DNA from: Eubacterium sp.
GTDB taxonomy: Bacteria > Bacillota > Clostridia > Lachnospirales > Lachnospiraceae
Assembly: GCA_017459945.1 (NCBI GenBank)
Contig: JAFUBZ010000021.1
Span: 62,001 to 126,000, forward strand
Length of the DNA stretch: 64,000 bases
Direction: 5' to 3'
Shown: positions 53,024-60,146 of the stretch, piece after piece
Numbering within the stretch: position 1 is the first letter of the stretch
How the letters are laid out: each line of letters opens with the position of its first letter
Notes under the pieces: model-generated
The model's input: the letters and a program-made list of their open reading frames with translations, nothing else
What the model was told of the DNA's origin: nothing
Database searches by the model: none
Position numbers and translations under genes: made by a program

Positions 53024-53064
53024 TATAATACTTTCGTACGTGCAAAAACAGCTGATTTTGCACG
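53024..53064 (+). promoter_or_regulatory. ctfA promoter -10 and leader palindrome
   Basis: TATAAT at 53024-53029 with a T-rich -35 region (about 53001-53006, TGTTTT). Just past the predicted start is the perfect inverted repeat CGTGCAAAA (53039-53047) / TTTTGCACG (53056-53064), an operator or 5' stabilising hairpin. Confidence 0.6.
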
Positions 53065-53101
53065 ACCAAAATGTATTCTGAAATAATAGGAGGGACAGGA
53101 A

Positions 53102-53797
53102 ATGGCAAGAACAAAGATTGTTTCTGCAGCAGAAGCAGCTTCTGTGATCAAAGACGGCATGACCGTTATGATCGGCGGCTTTATGACAAACGGAACAGCA
53201 GAATCGGTCATCAAGGCAGCAGTTGAAGGCGGTGCTAAGCATCTGACCGTTATCTGCAACGACGGTGGATTCCAGGGAGAAGGAACCGGTGCACTTCTGG
53301 CAAACGGCCAGATCGACGTACTGATTGCTTCTCATGTAGGTCTTAACAAGGAAGTTGCAGAGCGCATGAACAACGGCACATTAAAGTGCATCCTTCAGCC
53401 GCAGGGTACTCTGGCTGAGCAGATCCGTGCAGGCGGCGCAGGCCTCGGCGGATTCTTAACACCTACCGGTATCGGCAGCACGATCGTAGAAGAAGGCGAT
53501 CCGCTCGTTAACCTCGACGGCGCTGACAAGAAACCGATCATCGAAGTTGGCGGAAAGAAATACATCCTTGAAGCTCCGCTGCATGCAGACGTAGCAATCG
53601 TTCAGGGTTATGAAGCAGATGAGACCGGTAACGTTCGTTATCTTGGTTCCACACGTAACTTCAATCAGCTGATCGCATCTGCAGCTGACACTGTCATCGT
53701 TGAAGTTGAGAAGATCGGTCCGGCTGGCTGCATCGGCCCGGACAATGTTGAGACTCCTCACATCTTCGTTGATTATCTGGTAAAGAAGGAGGACTAA
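53102..53797 (+). CDS. ctfA: CoA transferase subunit A (acetate/acetoacetyl-CoA type)
   Basis: 231 residues, alpha subunit of a two-subunit CoA transferase (AtoD/CtfA/3-oxoacid family). Blocks: DGMTVMIGGFMTNGTAE, ICNDGGFQGEGTGALL, the glycine loop GGAGLGGFLTPTGIGS and YLGSTRNFNQL. Moves CoA between acetate and acyl-CoA (butyryl- or acetoacetyl-CoA) in fermentation. Strong AGGAGG site; codon use is biased (GCA, GGC, CTG), as in highly expressed genes. Four bases separate it from subunit B. Confidence 0.93.
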   Translation: MARTKIVSAAEAASVIKDGMTVMIGGFMTNGTAESVIKAAVEGGAKHLTVICNDGGFQGEGTGALLANGQIDVLIASHVGLNKEVAERMNNGTLKCILQPQGTLAEQIRAGGAGLGGFLTPTGIGSTIVEEGDPLVNLDGADKKPIIEVGGKKYILEAPLHADVAIVQGYEADETGNVRYLGSTRNFNQLIASAADTVIVEVEKIGPAGCIGPDNVETPHIFVDYLVKKED

Positions 53798-53800
53798 ATC

Positions 53801-54460
53801 ATGGAAAGAAGCGAGATTAAACCGTTTATCGCAAAACGTGTTGCAAAAGAATTACACGACGGCGACGTTGTAAACCTTGGTATCGGTCTTCCGACCATGG
53901 TTCCGGATTTCTTAGATCCCTCTATCAGCATTACTCTGCAGTCTGAGAACGGCTTCATTGGCCTGGCAGCTGTAGATGAAGACAATCCGGAAAAAGACTA
54001 TATCGTTAACGCAGGCGGACAGCCGGCAGGCATCGCAAAAGACGGTATGTTCTTTGACAGTGCTACATCCTTCCAGATTATCCGCGGCGGACATGTAGAC
54101 GCTACAGTTCTTGGTTCTCTGCAGGTTGCAGAAAACGGCGACATTGCAAACTGGATCATTCCGGGCAAGATGGTTCCGGGTATGGGCGGCGCAATGGACC
54201 TCGTTGTAGGCGCTAAGAAAGTTATCGTAGCGATGGAGCATACACAGAAGGGCAATCCGAAAATCCTTAAGGAGTGCACACTTCCGCTGACAGCTCAGGG
54301 CCAGGTTAACATGATCATCACAGAGATGGGCGTTATGGAAGTAACAGACAAAGGTCTGGTACTGACAGAGTACAACCCGGAATTCACAGTAGAAGAAATC
54401 CAGGCTGCTACAGAAGCACAGCTCATCATCGCTGATGACCTCAAAGACATGACCAAATAA
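53801..54460 (+). CDS. ctfB: CoA transferase subunit B
   Basis: 219 residues, beta subunit. Contains VNLGIGLPTMVPDFL, the catalytic Glu in LQSENGFIGL (the SENG motif that forms the glutamyl-CoA ester), and GMGGAMDLVVGAKKVIV. Works with the product of the preceding gene. The physiological substrate (acetoacetyl-CoA versus butyryl-CoA) cannot be read from sequence; no thiolase or decarboxylase is adjacent. Confidence 0.94.
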   Translation: MERSEIKPFIAKRVAKELHDGDVVNLGIGLPTMVPDFLDPSISITLQSENGFIGLAAVDEDNPEKDYIVNAGGQPAGIAKDGMFFDSATSFQIIRGGHVDATVLGSLQVAENGDIANWIIPGKMVPGMGGAMDLVVGAKKVIVAMEHTQKGNPKILKECTLPLTAQGQVNMIITEMGVMEVTDKGLVLTEYNPEFTVEEIQAATEAQLIIADDLKDMTK

Positions 54461-54483
54461 GAGTTACGATTTGCAGAGCAAAC

Positions 54484-54676
54484 AGAGTTACGCTTCGCAG
54501 ACGAAAATAATAAAATGCCTCTTTCCGTACTTGTACGAGAAAGAGGCATTTTTATTTTTGGATGAGATGCAGGAACCGCCCCCGACATAAGAAAATCAGC
54601 CGCGAAGCGGTGGTAGAGCTGCTTTTAAGCAGCGGGATTTTCGCATGCTCGGGTGGTTTCTGCGAAGCGTAACTCT
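54484..54676. repeat. Nested palindromic element after ctfB, containing its terminator
   Basis: Outer perfect 18-bp inverted repeat: AGAGTTACGCTTCGCAGA (54484-54501) / TCTGCGAAGCGTAACTCT (54659-54676). Inside lies the terminator hairpin ATGCCTCTTTC/GAAAGAGGCAT (about 54515-54549, T-rich after it), then an imperfect stem (54574-54597 with 54636-54659) closing two perfect hairpins, CCGC-GAA-GCGG (54600-54610) and GCTGCTTTTAAGCAGC (54618-54633). The right end reaches the stop codon of the minus-strand gene. Confidence 0.78.
54512..54553 (+). terminator. Terminator of ctfAB
   Basis: Stem AAAATGCCTCTTTC / GAAAGAGGCATTTT with flanking A- and T-runs, so it can act in both directions; 51 bases past the ctfB stop. 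Confidence 0.88.
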
Positions 54677-55683
54677 TATTCTATGATCTCCAGATCATCA
54701 TCCAGATCTTCTTCCGGCTTTGCCTTACCGCAGGTCTCACAGAACTTCCCTGTATTTCCTGCAGCACCACATTCACAGGTCCATGCGTCCGGTGCCGGCA
54801 ACGCACCTGCGTCATTTTGCGGAAGCTCTGATACCACTTCTGCTTCGACATCTTCTTCAACGACTTCTACTGCCGTGATTGGATTATCAATCTCAGTTAC
54901 GACACCATTTTCTTCAATGATCTTCCCGATCAGACGGAAAATCTCTTTGACTTCAGCACCTTCATCTTCTTCATAGCGCTTCTTGACAAAAACCACACTC
55001 GCGTCTTCCAGATACAATACAAGATCATAGTATTCTACAAAGGTCTCGCTGTTTGATTCCTGATTTCCCCTTGCACCATTATCTCCGTAAGTTCCGGAAA
55101 CCAATGCACGTCCGAGATGGGATTTTTCCGTCGCGATCGTCCTTGTTGTCGTATCCAGGTCCGCGCCGATGATATCCTCATAACGGATAAAGCGCGCCTT
55201 TTTACCTTCATCAAACTTCAGAACACGATCCGTATTGTCAAACGCGATCTCACGGAAAGATTTTTCCGGTGTAAAGAAGATCATCTGTCCATCCAGACAG
55301 CTCTTGATGTCATGGAAAAGATGGAAGAATTTATCACTCTCTTTTTTCGAAAATGAAATGCTGCCGTCGATCTTATAGGACGCATGGATGCCACTCTTTT
55401 TGTCCTTCATATTCTGGCACCAGATCGCCAGCTCTTTCGTTGCCATCAGGCCTTCGCCACAGATATAGCTGATTGCTGTCGTATCGTCCAGCGTATACTC
55501 CTGATGCTTACGGCCGTGCTCATAGATCAGTGTATCCTCATCATACGCCACAACATACTTCATCTTTTCATCTGTAAAAATATGGTCTGCAAGTTCGTCA
55601 ATGCGCTCCCACTCCAGTTCAAAATCTTCCTGCTTCTGAATCTGCCGCTCAGACGGTTCAGAGTTACGATTGAATAATCCCAT
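54676..55683 (-). CDS. Cytosolic protein with C-terminal zinc ribbon, PH-like middle
   Basis: 335 residues, no membrane helix. Residues about 150-260 (RVLKFDEGKKARFIRYEDII, GADLDTTTRTIATEKSHLGR) look like a bacterial PH-like/SHOCT-associated beta domain; near the end DAWTCECGAAGNTGKFCETCGK is a zinc ribbon (CxC...CxxC), followed by an acidic tail. Strong AGGAGG start site. The 12-mer AGAGTTACGATT occurs both in its first codons (55660-55671) and 1200 bases away just behind ctfB (54460-54471). Function unknown; perhaps a stress or envelope-linked regulator. Confidence 0.72.
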   Translation of the reverse strand: MGLFNRNSEPSERQIQKQEDFELEWERIDELADHIFTDEKMKYVVAYDEDTLIYEHGRKHQEYTLDDTTAISYICGEGLMATKELAIWCQNMKDKKSGIHASYKIDGSISFSKKESDKFFHLFHDIKSCLDGQMIFFTPEKSFREIAFDNTDRVLKFDEGKKARFIRYEDIIGADLDTTTRTIATEKSHLGRALVSGTYGDNGARGNQESNSETFVEYYDLVLYLEDASVVFVKKRYEEDEGAEVKEIFRLIGKIIEENGVVTEIDNPITAVEVVEEDVEAEVVSELPQNDAGALPAPDAWTCECGAAGNTGKFCETCGKAKPEEDLDDDLEIIE

Positions 55684-55754
55684 TTCGTATTCCTCCTGTA
55701 AAAAACATCTATTTTAAATGATTTAAGTTTTTCTGATGCCATCATCTTACCACC

Positions 55755-55797
55755 AAAAAAGAGCAGGTTCAACGGCACATTTCCCGTTTTCCTGCTC
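55755..55797 (-). terminator. Terminator after the ECF S component gene
   Basis: Minus strand stem GAGCAGG / CCTGCTC enclosing an inner AACGGG / CCGTT helix, followed by TTTTTT; 23 bases past the gene stop. Confidence 0.8.
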
Positions 55798-55820
55798 CTT
55801 TTAAAAAATTCAGACTTTGG

Positions 55821-56507
55821 TCACATTTTCGCCTGTGTCTGTAGCTTTGCAAACAGCGGTGCCAGCAGTGAAGCAAGTACGATTCCGACCGCGCCCTGTA
55901 CGATATTAAACGGAATCTCCGTGACAGAGAGTGTCACAGCTGATGCAAGTCCCGCGCCGGTAAAGGAACCGTTCGTCAAAGAGATGATCAGAATATTATA
56001 CAGAAAATATCCGAAGATCATCACGATTTCACCGATGATTCCGGAAATAACCACAGACGGAATCGAAACAGCAAACTTTGTCTTTTTGACCCTTTTTTTC
56101 AAAACCCGGTACAATACTGCTGCGATCAGCGCCGTCAGGAATTTGATGAAAAAGGTGCCAGGCACCCAGATTGCGTATCCGCCAACAAGATCTGAAAGTG
56201 CAGAACCGATCCCGGCTGCCAGCGCACCGAGCCCCGGCCCCAAAAAGATTCCTGCAAGCAGCACAAACCCATCACCGACATGAATGTATCCGAATGTCGG
56301 TGTCGGAATCTTAAACACATATGTAGCCATCAGTACCAATGCCGCAAACATTGCGGTAAAGGCCAACTGTCTGGTCGTGATCTTCTGTTTTTCAGAGATC
56401 GCCTGTTTGGTTGTAACGTTTTGTTTATCCAATGAAACAGCCTTTCTTACAGAAACAGTTTTTACTTCTCCTGACAGGTTTTCCTGTTTTCTCTGCTTTC
56501 CCATATT
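55821..56507 (-). CDS. ECF transporter S component
   Basis: 228 residues from ATG 56505-56507 (AGGAGGAAGGAG upstream). After a polar N-terminus of about 50 residues come six membrane helices; signatures FGYIHVGDGFVLLAGIFLGP and LSDLVGGYAIWVPGTFFIKF are typical of ECF vitamin-uptake S components (ThiW/PanT/HmpT group). Substrate cannot be fixed by sequence; the shared energizing module is not in the window. Lies 20 bases after a LysR gene at the end of the sulfur cluster, so a sulfur-containing vitamin such as thiamine precursor is possible (inference). Confidence 0.88.
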   Translation of the reverse strand, partial: NMGKQRKQENLSGEVKTVSVRKAVSLDKQNVTTKQAISEKQKITTRQLAFTAMFAALVLMATYVFKIPTPTFGYIHVGDGFVLLAGIFLGPGLGALAAGIGSALSDLVGGYAIWVPGTFFIKFLTALIAAVLYRVLKKRVKKTKFAVSIPSVVISGIIGEIVMIFGYFLYNILIISLTNGSFTGAGLASAVTLSVTEIPFNIVQGAVGIVLASLLAPLFAKLQTQAKM

Positions 56508-56527
56508 ACTAGCTCCTTCCTCCTTCG

Positions 56528-57463
56528 TCAATAGCACACGCCCTGCAGCTGATTCAGATATTTCTTCAGCTCCTCCAGATACACTTCGCCCACTTCACTG
56601 CGTAGGCTTTGTTTTTTTACAATATATCCGATGGTCATGTTTTCATTCAGGTATTCATCCTCTTCCCGGAATGGCACCGTGACAAAATCATCTCCATTCA
56701 ATTCCTCGCAAACAATACCGGAACAAAGCGTATAGCCATTCAGGCCCACCATCAGATTGATCATCGATGCGCGGTCATTTGCCTTGATCCGCCTCGGGTA
56801 TTCATAATCCGGCAGAAGCTCTTCTGAATAATAAGAAGAACTTTCCTCTCCCTGCTCAAACAAAAGGCACGGATAGGGCTCAAGCTGTGAGATAGAAATC
56901 GATTCCTCACCCGCCAGCGGATGCTCTTTCCACAGATATACATTCGCGTGACACTCTATCAGCGGATAGAAAACAAGATCCTTTTCTTTCAGGAGACGTG
57001 TGATCACCTTTGTATTATAACTGTTCTGGTACAGAATACCGATCTCGCTGCGCAGCTCGGCGACATCAAGAATCACATCTTTTGTCTTTGTTTCCTGTAT
57101 GGAAAAATCAAACTGCAGCGAATCAAAACGCTTCACAGTATCTACAAATGCCTTCACCGCAAAGGAGTAATGCTGTGTGGAAACACTGAATTTTTTCTTT
57201 CGCAGGGAGCTGTCACTATAGCGGGAGATCAATAGCTCATACTGCTCATAAAGCTGCCTCGCATAAGCCAGAAATTCAGATCCTTCCGTCGTCGTCACCA
57301 TGCCGCGGCTGGTGCGGTGAAAAATACTGATTTCCAGTTCATTTTCCAGTTCATGAATCGCACTGCTGAGAGATGGCTGTGTCATATATAATTGCTCTGC
57401 TGCTTTATTCAGCGATCCCGCTTCTGAAATTGTCAAAGCATATCGCAACTGCTGTAATGTCAT
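56528..57463 (-). CDS. LysR family regulator of the sulfur cluster
   Basis: 311 residues. Winged helix (QQLRYALTISEAGSLNKAAE, MTQPSLSSAI, RTSRGMVTTTEG) then effector domain. Different from the paralogous pair at 2844/8412. It is in line with and 22 bases after the JAMM peptidase gene, hence probably transcribed with the thiocarboxylate/sulfate genes; by analogy with CysB/CysL it may sense O-acetyl-amino acids or cysteine supply. Confidence 0.88.
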   Translation of the reverse strand: MTLQQLRYALTISEAGSLNKAAEQLYMTQPSLSSAIHELENELEISIFHRTSRGMVTTTEGSEFLAYARQLYEQYELLISRYSDSSLRKKKFSVSTQHYSFAVKAFVDTVKRFDSLQFDFSIQETKTKDVILDVAELRSEIGILYQNSYNTKVITRLLKEKDLVFYPLIECHANVYLWKEHPLAGEESISISQLEPYPCLLFEQGEESSSYYSEELLPDYEYPRRIKANDRASMINLMVGLNGYTLCSGIVCEELNGDDFVTVPFREEDEYLNENMTIGYIVKKQSLRSEVGEVYLEELKKYLNQLQGVCY

Positions 57464-57485
57464 CCCGGTTATCCTTCCCGCATAC

Positions 57486-57914
57486 CTATAAGATAATCAG
57501 TTCCTCAATTCTTACCGTTCTGTTATCCTGTTCCCCTTCTATATGAAATGCCCGCAGAACAGGATGATCCGGTACCTCTAGTGACAGAATCAGATAACTC
57601 GCTTTTGCATCGTTTGCCAGACGTTTATCTTCTTCTGAAGGCCGTGAAGGCGTCTCCGGATGCGAATGCCAGTTGCCAAGCGGGCGCAGTCCCGCCTTTC
57701 GCATATCTTTGATTGCCTGCAGCTGCCGGATTGGGTCGATCGAAAAATGTTCATTCGTATGATCTGTGTTTTCCATCAGATAAACTTTTTGGATCTCTCT
57801 GGTTCCGTCCTCTCTGTCGGTGCCTGCAATCAGTCCGCAGGCTTCCTCCGGGCAGACACTTACCGCATGCCGGATCATTGTATCATAATCTTCTTTTCGT
57901 ATGGTTATTCTCAT
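57486..57914 (-). CDS. JAMM/MPN+ metallopeptidase, HcyD-like
   Basis: 142 residues from ATG 57912-57914 (GGAGAG upstream). JAMM zinc site visible: Glu in CPEEACGLIAG and NWHSHPETPSRPSEED (HxH-x7-S-x2-D). Such prokaryotic Mec/HcyD peptidases trim residues after the Gly-Gly of a ThiS-like sulfur carrier or release the amino acid bound to it. Here the carrier gene two positions upstream ends Gly-Gly-Gly-Arg, so removal of Arg is the obvious job. Confidence 0.9.
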   Translation of the reverse strand: MRITIRKEDYDTMIRHAVSVCPEEACGLIAGTDREDGTREIQKVYLMENTDHTNEHFSIDPIRQLQAIKDMRKAGLRPLGNWHSHPETPSRPSEEDKRLANDAKASYLILSLEVPDHPVLRAFHIEGEQDNRTVRIEELIIL

Positions 57915-57958
57915 TTTCTCTCCAGTCATTCCGATTATGCGTGATTGGCTTCGTTTCC

Positions 57959-58768
57959 TTATGAACGCTTCAGCTCACAGGCCGCCTGTTCATAGTCGAT
58001 CAGTTCTGTAATCTCGGGCGTATCGCTGCAGACACCGCAATGCGCGTCTTTTGCAATACGGATCTTTCGAAACTCCATTTTCAATGCGTCATACGTCAGC
58101 AAAGATCCTGTCAGCAGTTCTCCCGCTCCCGTTAGGTATTTTACTGCCTCCATCGCCTGCAGACATCCGATGACGCCTGCCATCGCGCCGATTACACCCG
58201 CTTCCTTACAGGTCGGCACGGCATCCTTTGGCGGCGGATTTTTGAACACGCACCGGTAGCACGGTCCCTCACCCGGCACATACGTCATCAGCTGTCCCTG
58301 AAAACGGATGATTCCTGCATGTGAAAATGGTTTTTTTGCCATAACACATGCATCATTGATCAGAAACTTTGCAGGGAAATTATCTGTACCGTCCAGAATA
58401 AAATCATAATCTTTGATAATATCTGCAATATTATAAGATGAGATGTAATCCTGATACGTATGCACCGTTACATCCGGGTTGATCGCCTGCATGCTTTCCT
58501 TTGCTGACTCCACCTTCGGCTTGCCGATATCGGGCGTAGAGTGGATCACCTGCCGCTGCAGATTGGACAGATCCACGACATCTGCATCCGCTATGCCGAT
58601 CGTACCGACGCCGGCTGCAGCCAGGTACAATGCCGCAGGTGCGCCCAGCCCGCCTGCTCCGATGATCAGCACCTTTCCGTCCAGCAATTTCTTTTGGCCT
58701 TTTACGCCAATCTCTTTTAATATGATATGTCTGGAATAACGTTCCAGCTGTTCATTTGTAAATGCCAT
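57959..58768 (-). CDS. ThiF/MoeB/HesA E1-like adenylyltransferase, HcyF-like
   Basis: 269 residues. Adenylates the C-terminal glycine of the carrier protein. ATP site GAGGLGAPAALYLAAAGVGT, DVVDLSNLQRQVIHS, DGTDNFPAKFLINDA; zinc cysteines CYRC and CGVC present. Length of the ThiF/MoeB type without a C-terminal rhodanese domain. Its ATG overlaps the carrier stop (TGATG), so both are made together. Confidence 0.93.
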   Translation of the reverse strand: MAFTNEQLERYSRHIILKEIGVKGQKKLLDGKVLIIGAGGLGAPAALYLAAAGVGTIGIADADVVDLSNLQRQVIHSTPDIGKPKVESAKESMQAINPDVTVHTYQDYISSYNIADIIKDYDFILDGTDNFPAKFLINDACVMAKKPFSHAGIIRFQGQLMTYVPGEGPCYRCVFKNPPPKDAVPTCKEAGVIGAMAGVIGCLQAMEAVKYLTGAGELLTGSLLTYDALKMEFRKIRIAKDAHCGVCSDTPEITELIDYEQAACELKRS

Positions 58769-58974
58769 CAGCGTCCGCCTCCCATAAAATACAGGAATTC
58801 CACCTCGTCACCATCCGCCAGTTCTCTGGAATCAAAGTCCTCACTGCGGATAAATTCATCATTGACCGATACGGTCACATAAAGCGGATTCTCGACCTGT
58901 TCCGCCTCGATCAGTTCTCTGACTGTCAGTGTCTTATCATATGTCTTCTTTTCTCCGGTTACGATCAGTTCCAT
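58768..58974 (-). CDS. ThiS/MoaD-like sulfur carrier protein, HcyS-like
   Basis: 68 residues from ATG 58972-58974 (MELIVTGEKKTYDK). Beta-grasp fold of ThiS type. It ends FLYFMGGGR: the diglycine is followed by an extra Arg, so the tail must be cut before adenylation. That is the hallmark of the HcyS/CysO-type carriers that work with a JAMM peptidase, as opposed to ThiS, which ends in GG. Carries sulfur as thiocarboxylate to the MetY of the same operon. Confidence 0.88.
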   Translation of the reverse strand: MELIVTGEKKTYDKTLTVRELIEAEQVENPLYVTVSVNDEFIRSEDFDSRELADGDEVEFLYFMGGGR

Positions 58975-59038
58975 GGTTTTTCTTCTCCTTATATTTCTGC
59001 CGGCAAGCAAGTTCTCTTGTCTGCCATTTTTATATCAA

Positions 59039-59293
59039 CTATTCCCCGGCCTTTTCTACGATCAGATCATAGGTGCCGTCCTGATTGTCGATCAGCTTTT
59101 TGATCTTATGCCCTTCCTCTTTGATGCTTCTGGGCACATTCTGCACCGGTTCCCCGTCATTCATATGAACAGAAAGAATCTGGCCAACTTCCAGTTCCTC
59201 CAGCGCCACCTTCGCTTTCACAAAGGTCACCGGACAAACCACATCCGTAATGTCCACCGTTTCATCAATCCTGATTTCCTCATTTGCCGCCAT
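59039..59293 (-). CDS. TusA/SirA-family sulfur transfer protein
   Basis: 84 residues from ATG 59291-59293. Contains ITDVVCPVTFVKAKVALEEL, the CPxx motif with the persulfide Cys of TusA/YeeD proteins, and the family end TYDLIVEKAG. Probably passes sulfur from the sulfite reductase step to the carrier protein. AGGAGG site 3-6 bases upstream; overlaps the sulfite reductase stop by 14 bases. Confidence 0.9.
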   Translation of the reverse strand: MAANEEIRIDETVDITDVVCPVTFVKAKVALEELEVGQILSVHMNDGEPVQNVPRSIKEEGHKIKKLIDNQDGTYDLIVEKAGE

Positions 59294-60146
59294 CATACGC
59301 CTCCTTTACTTTTTTCTGAAGGGCATCCCATCCGGTTCTTTGAATCGTCTTTGCAAATCGTTCTCCGGCCTGCCCGTGTTCTGTAAAGAACTCTACTGCC
59401 GCATCCGTCACACGAAACAGCGTCTCCTCATCCGAAATGATCGGCAGAAGTTCCTGCCCCTTTTGAATCTCATTTCCAAATGTGCCTCCAAAAGAAAGTA
59501 GATATCCCGGCTTGCCGGTCCATGCGCCTGTTGAACAGGATCGGACACACCGTCCGCAGTGATTACACTTATCCTCCTCTACTGTGATCTCATCATCCGA
59601 CATCGTAATCGCTCCGCTTCTGCATGCTTTCACACAGACGCCGCAAAAGATGCAGTCATCCTTATTCCATGTGATCGTCTCACCGCCCTTGATACCAACA
59701 TCATTTTCTTCTGCCTTCAGGCAGTTATTCTGACATCCTGTAATACCGAATTTAAACTTATGCGGAAGCTCTTTTCCGAAATAGTGCGCATCCACTTTTT
59801 CCGCAAGGGAAAGTGTATCAAAGCATCCGCTTGCACATACACGGCCGCCCTGACAGGCTGTCACGGTACGTACCCTCGGCCCGCAGACACCGGTCTCCAC
59901 ACCTGCTTCTTCCAGCTCCTTCTTGATATCTTCAATATCTTCCAGTTTTACAAACGGGATCTCAACGCCCTGTCTCGATGTCAGGTGAACATAACCGCTC
60001 CCGTACTTATCAGCGGCCGCCTGAATAGCCTTCAGCTGCGTCGTCGTGACCGTTCCTCCGATCACCTTCAAACGCATTGAAAACATATCTTTTTGCTTCT
60101 GCCGCATGAATCCACCGGCTTTCAAAGCCTTATAATCCACTGCCAT
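59280..60146 (-). CDS. Siroheme sulfite/nitrite reductase-like protein with ferredoxin domain
   Basis: 288 residues from ATG 60144-60146 (GGAGAGGGG upstream; a longer frame to 60194 lacks a site). N-terminal ferredoxin-like part, then siroheme-[4Fe-4S] ligands CQGGRVCASGC and GITGCQNNCLKAEENDVG (Cx5C...Cx3C), with a 2[4Fe-4S] ferredoxin insert CIFCGVCVKACRSGA / CNHCGRCVRSCSTGA. This is the small single-chain assimilatory-type sulfite reductase of anaerobes (Fsr/AsrC-like). Supplies sulfide-level sulfur to the carrier pathway. Overlaps metY by 17 bases. Confidence 0.9.
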   Translation of the reverse strand: MAVDYKALKAGGFMRQKQKDMFSMRLKVIGGTVTTTQLKAIQAAADKYGSGYVHLTSRQGVEIPFVKLEDIEDIKKELEEAGVETGVCGPRVRTVTACQGGRVCASGCFDTLSLAEKVDAHYFGKELPHKFKFGITGCQNNCLKAEENDVGIKGGETITWNKDDCIFCGVCVKACRSGAITMSDDEITVEEDKCNHCGRCVRSCSTGAWTGKPGYLLSFGGTFGNEIQKGQELLPIISDEETLFRVTDAAVEFFTEHGQAGERFAKTIQRTGWDALQKKVKEAYDGGK

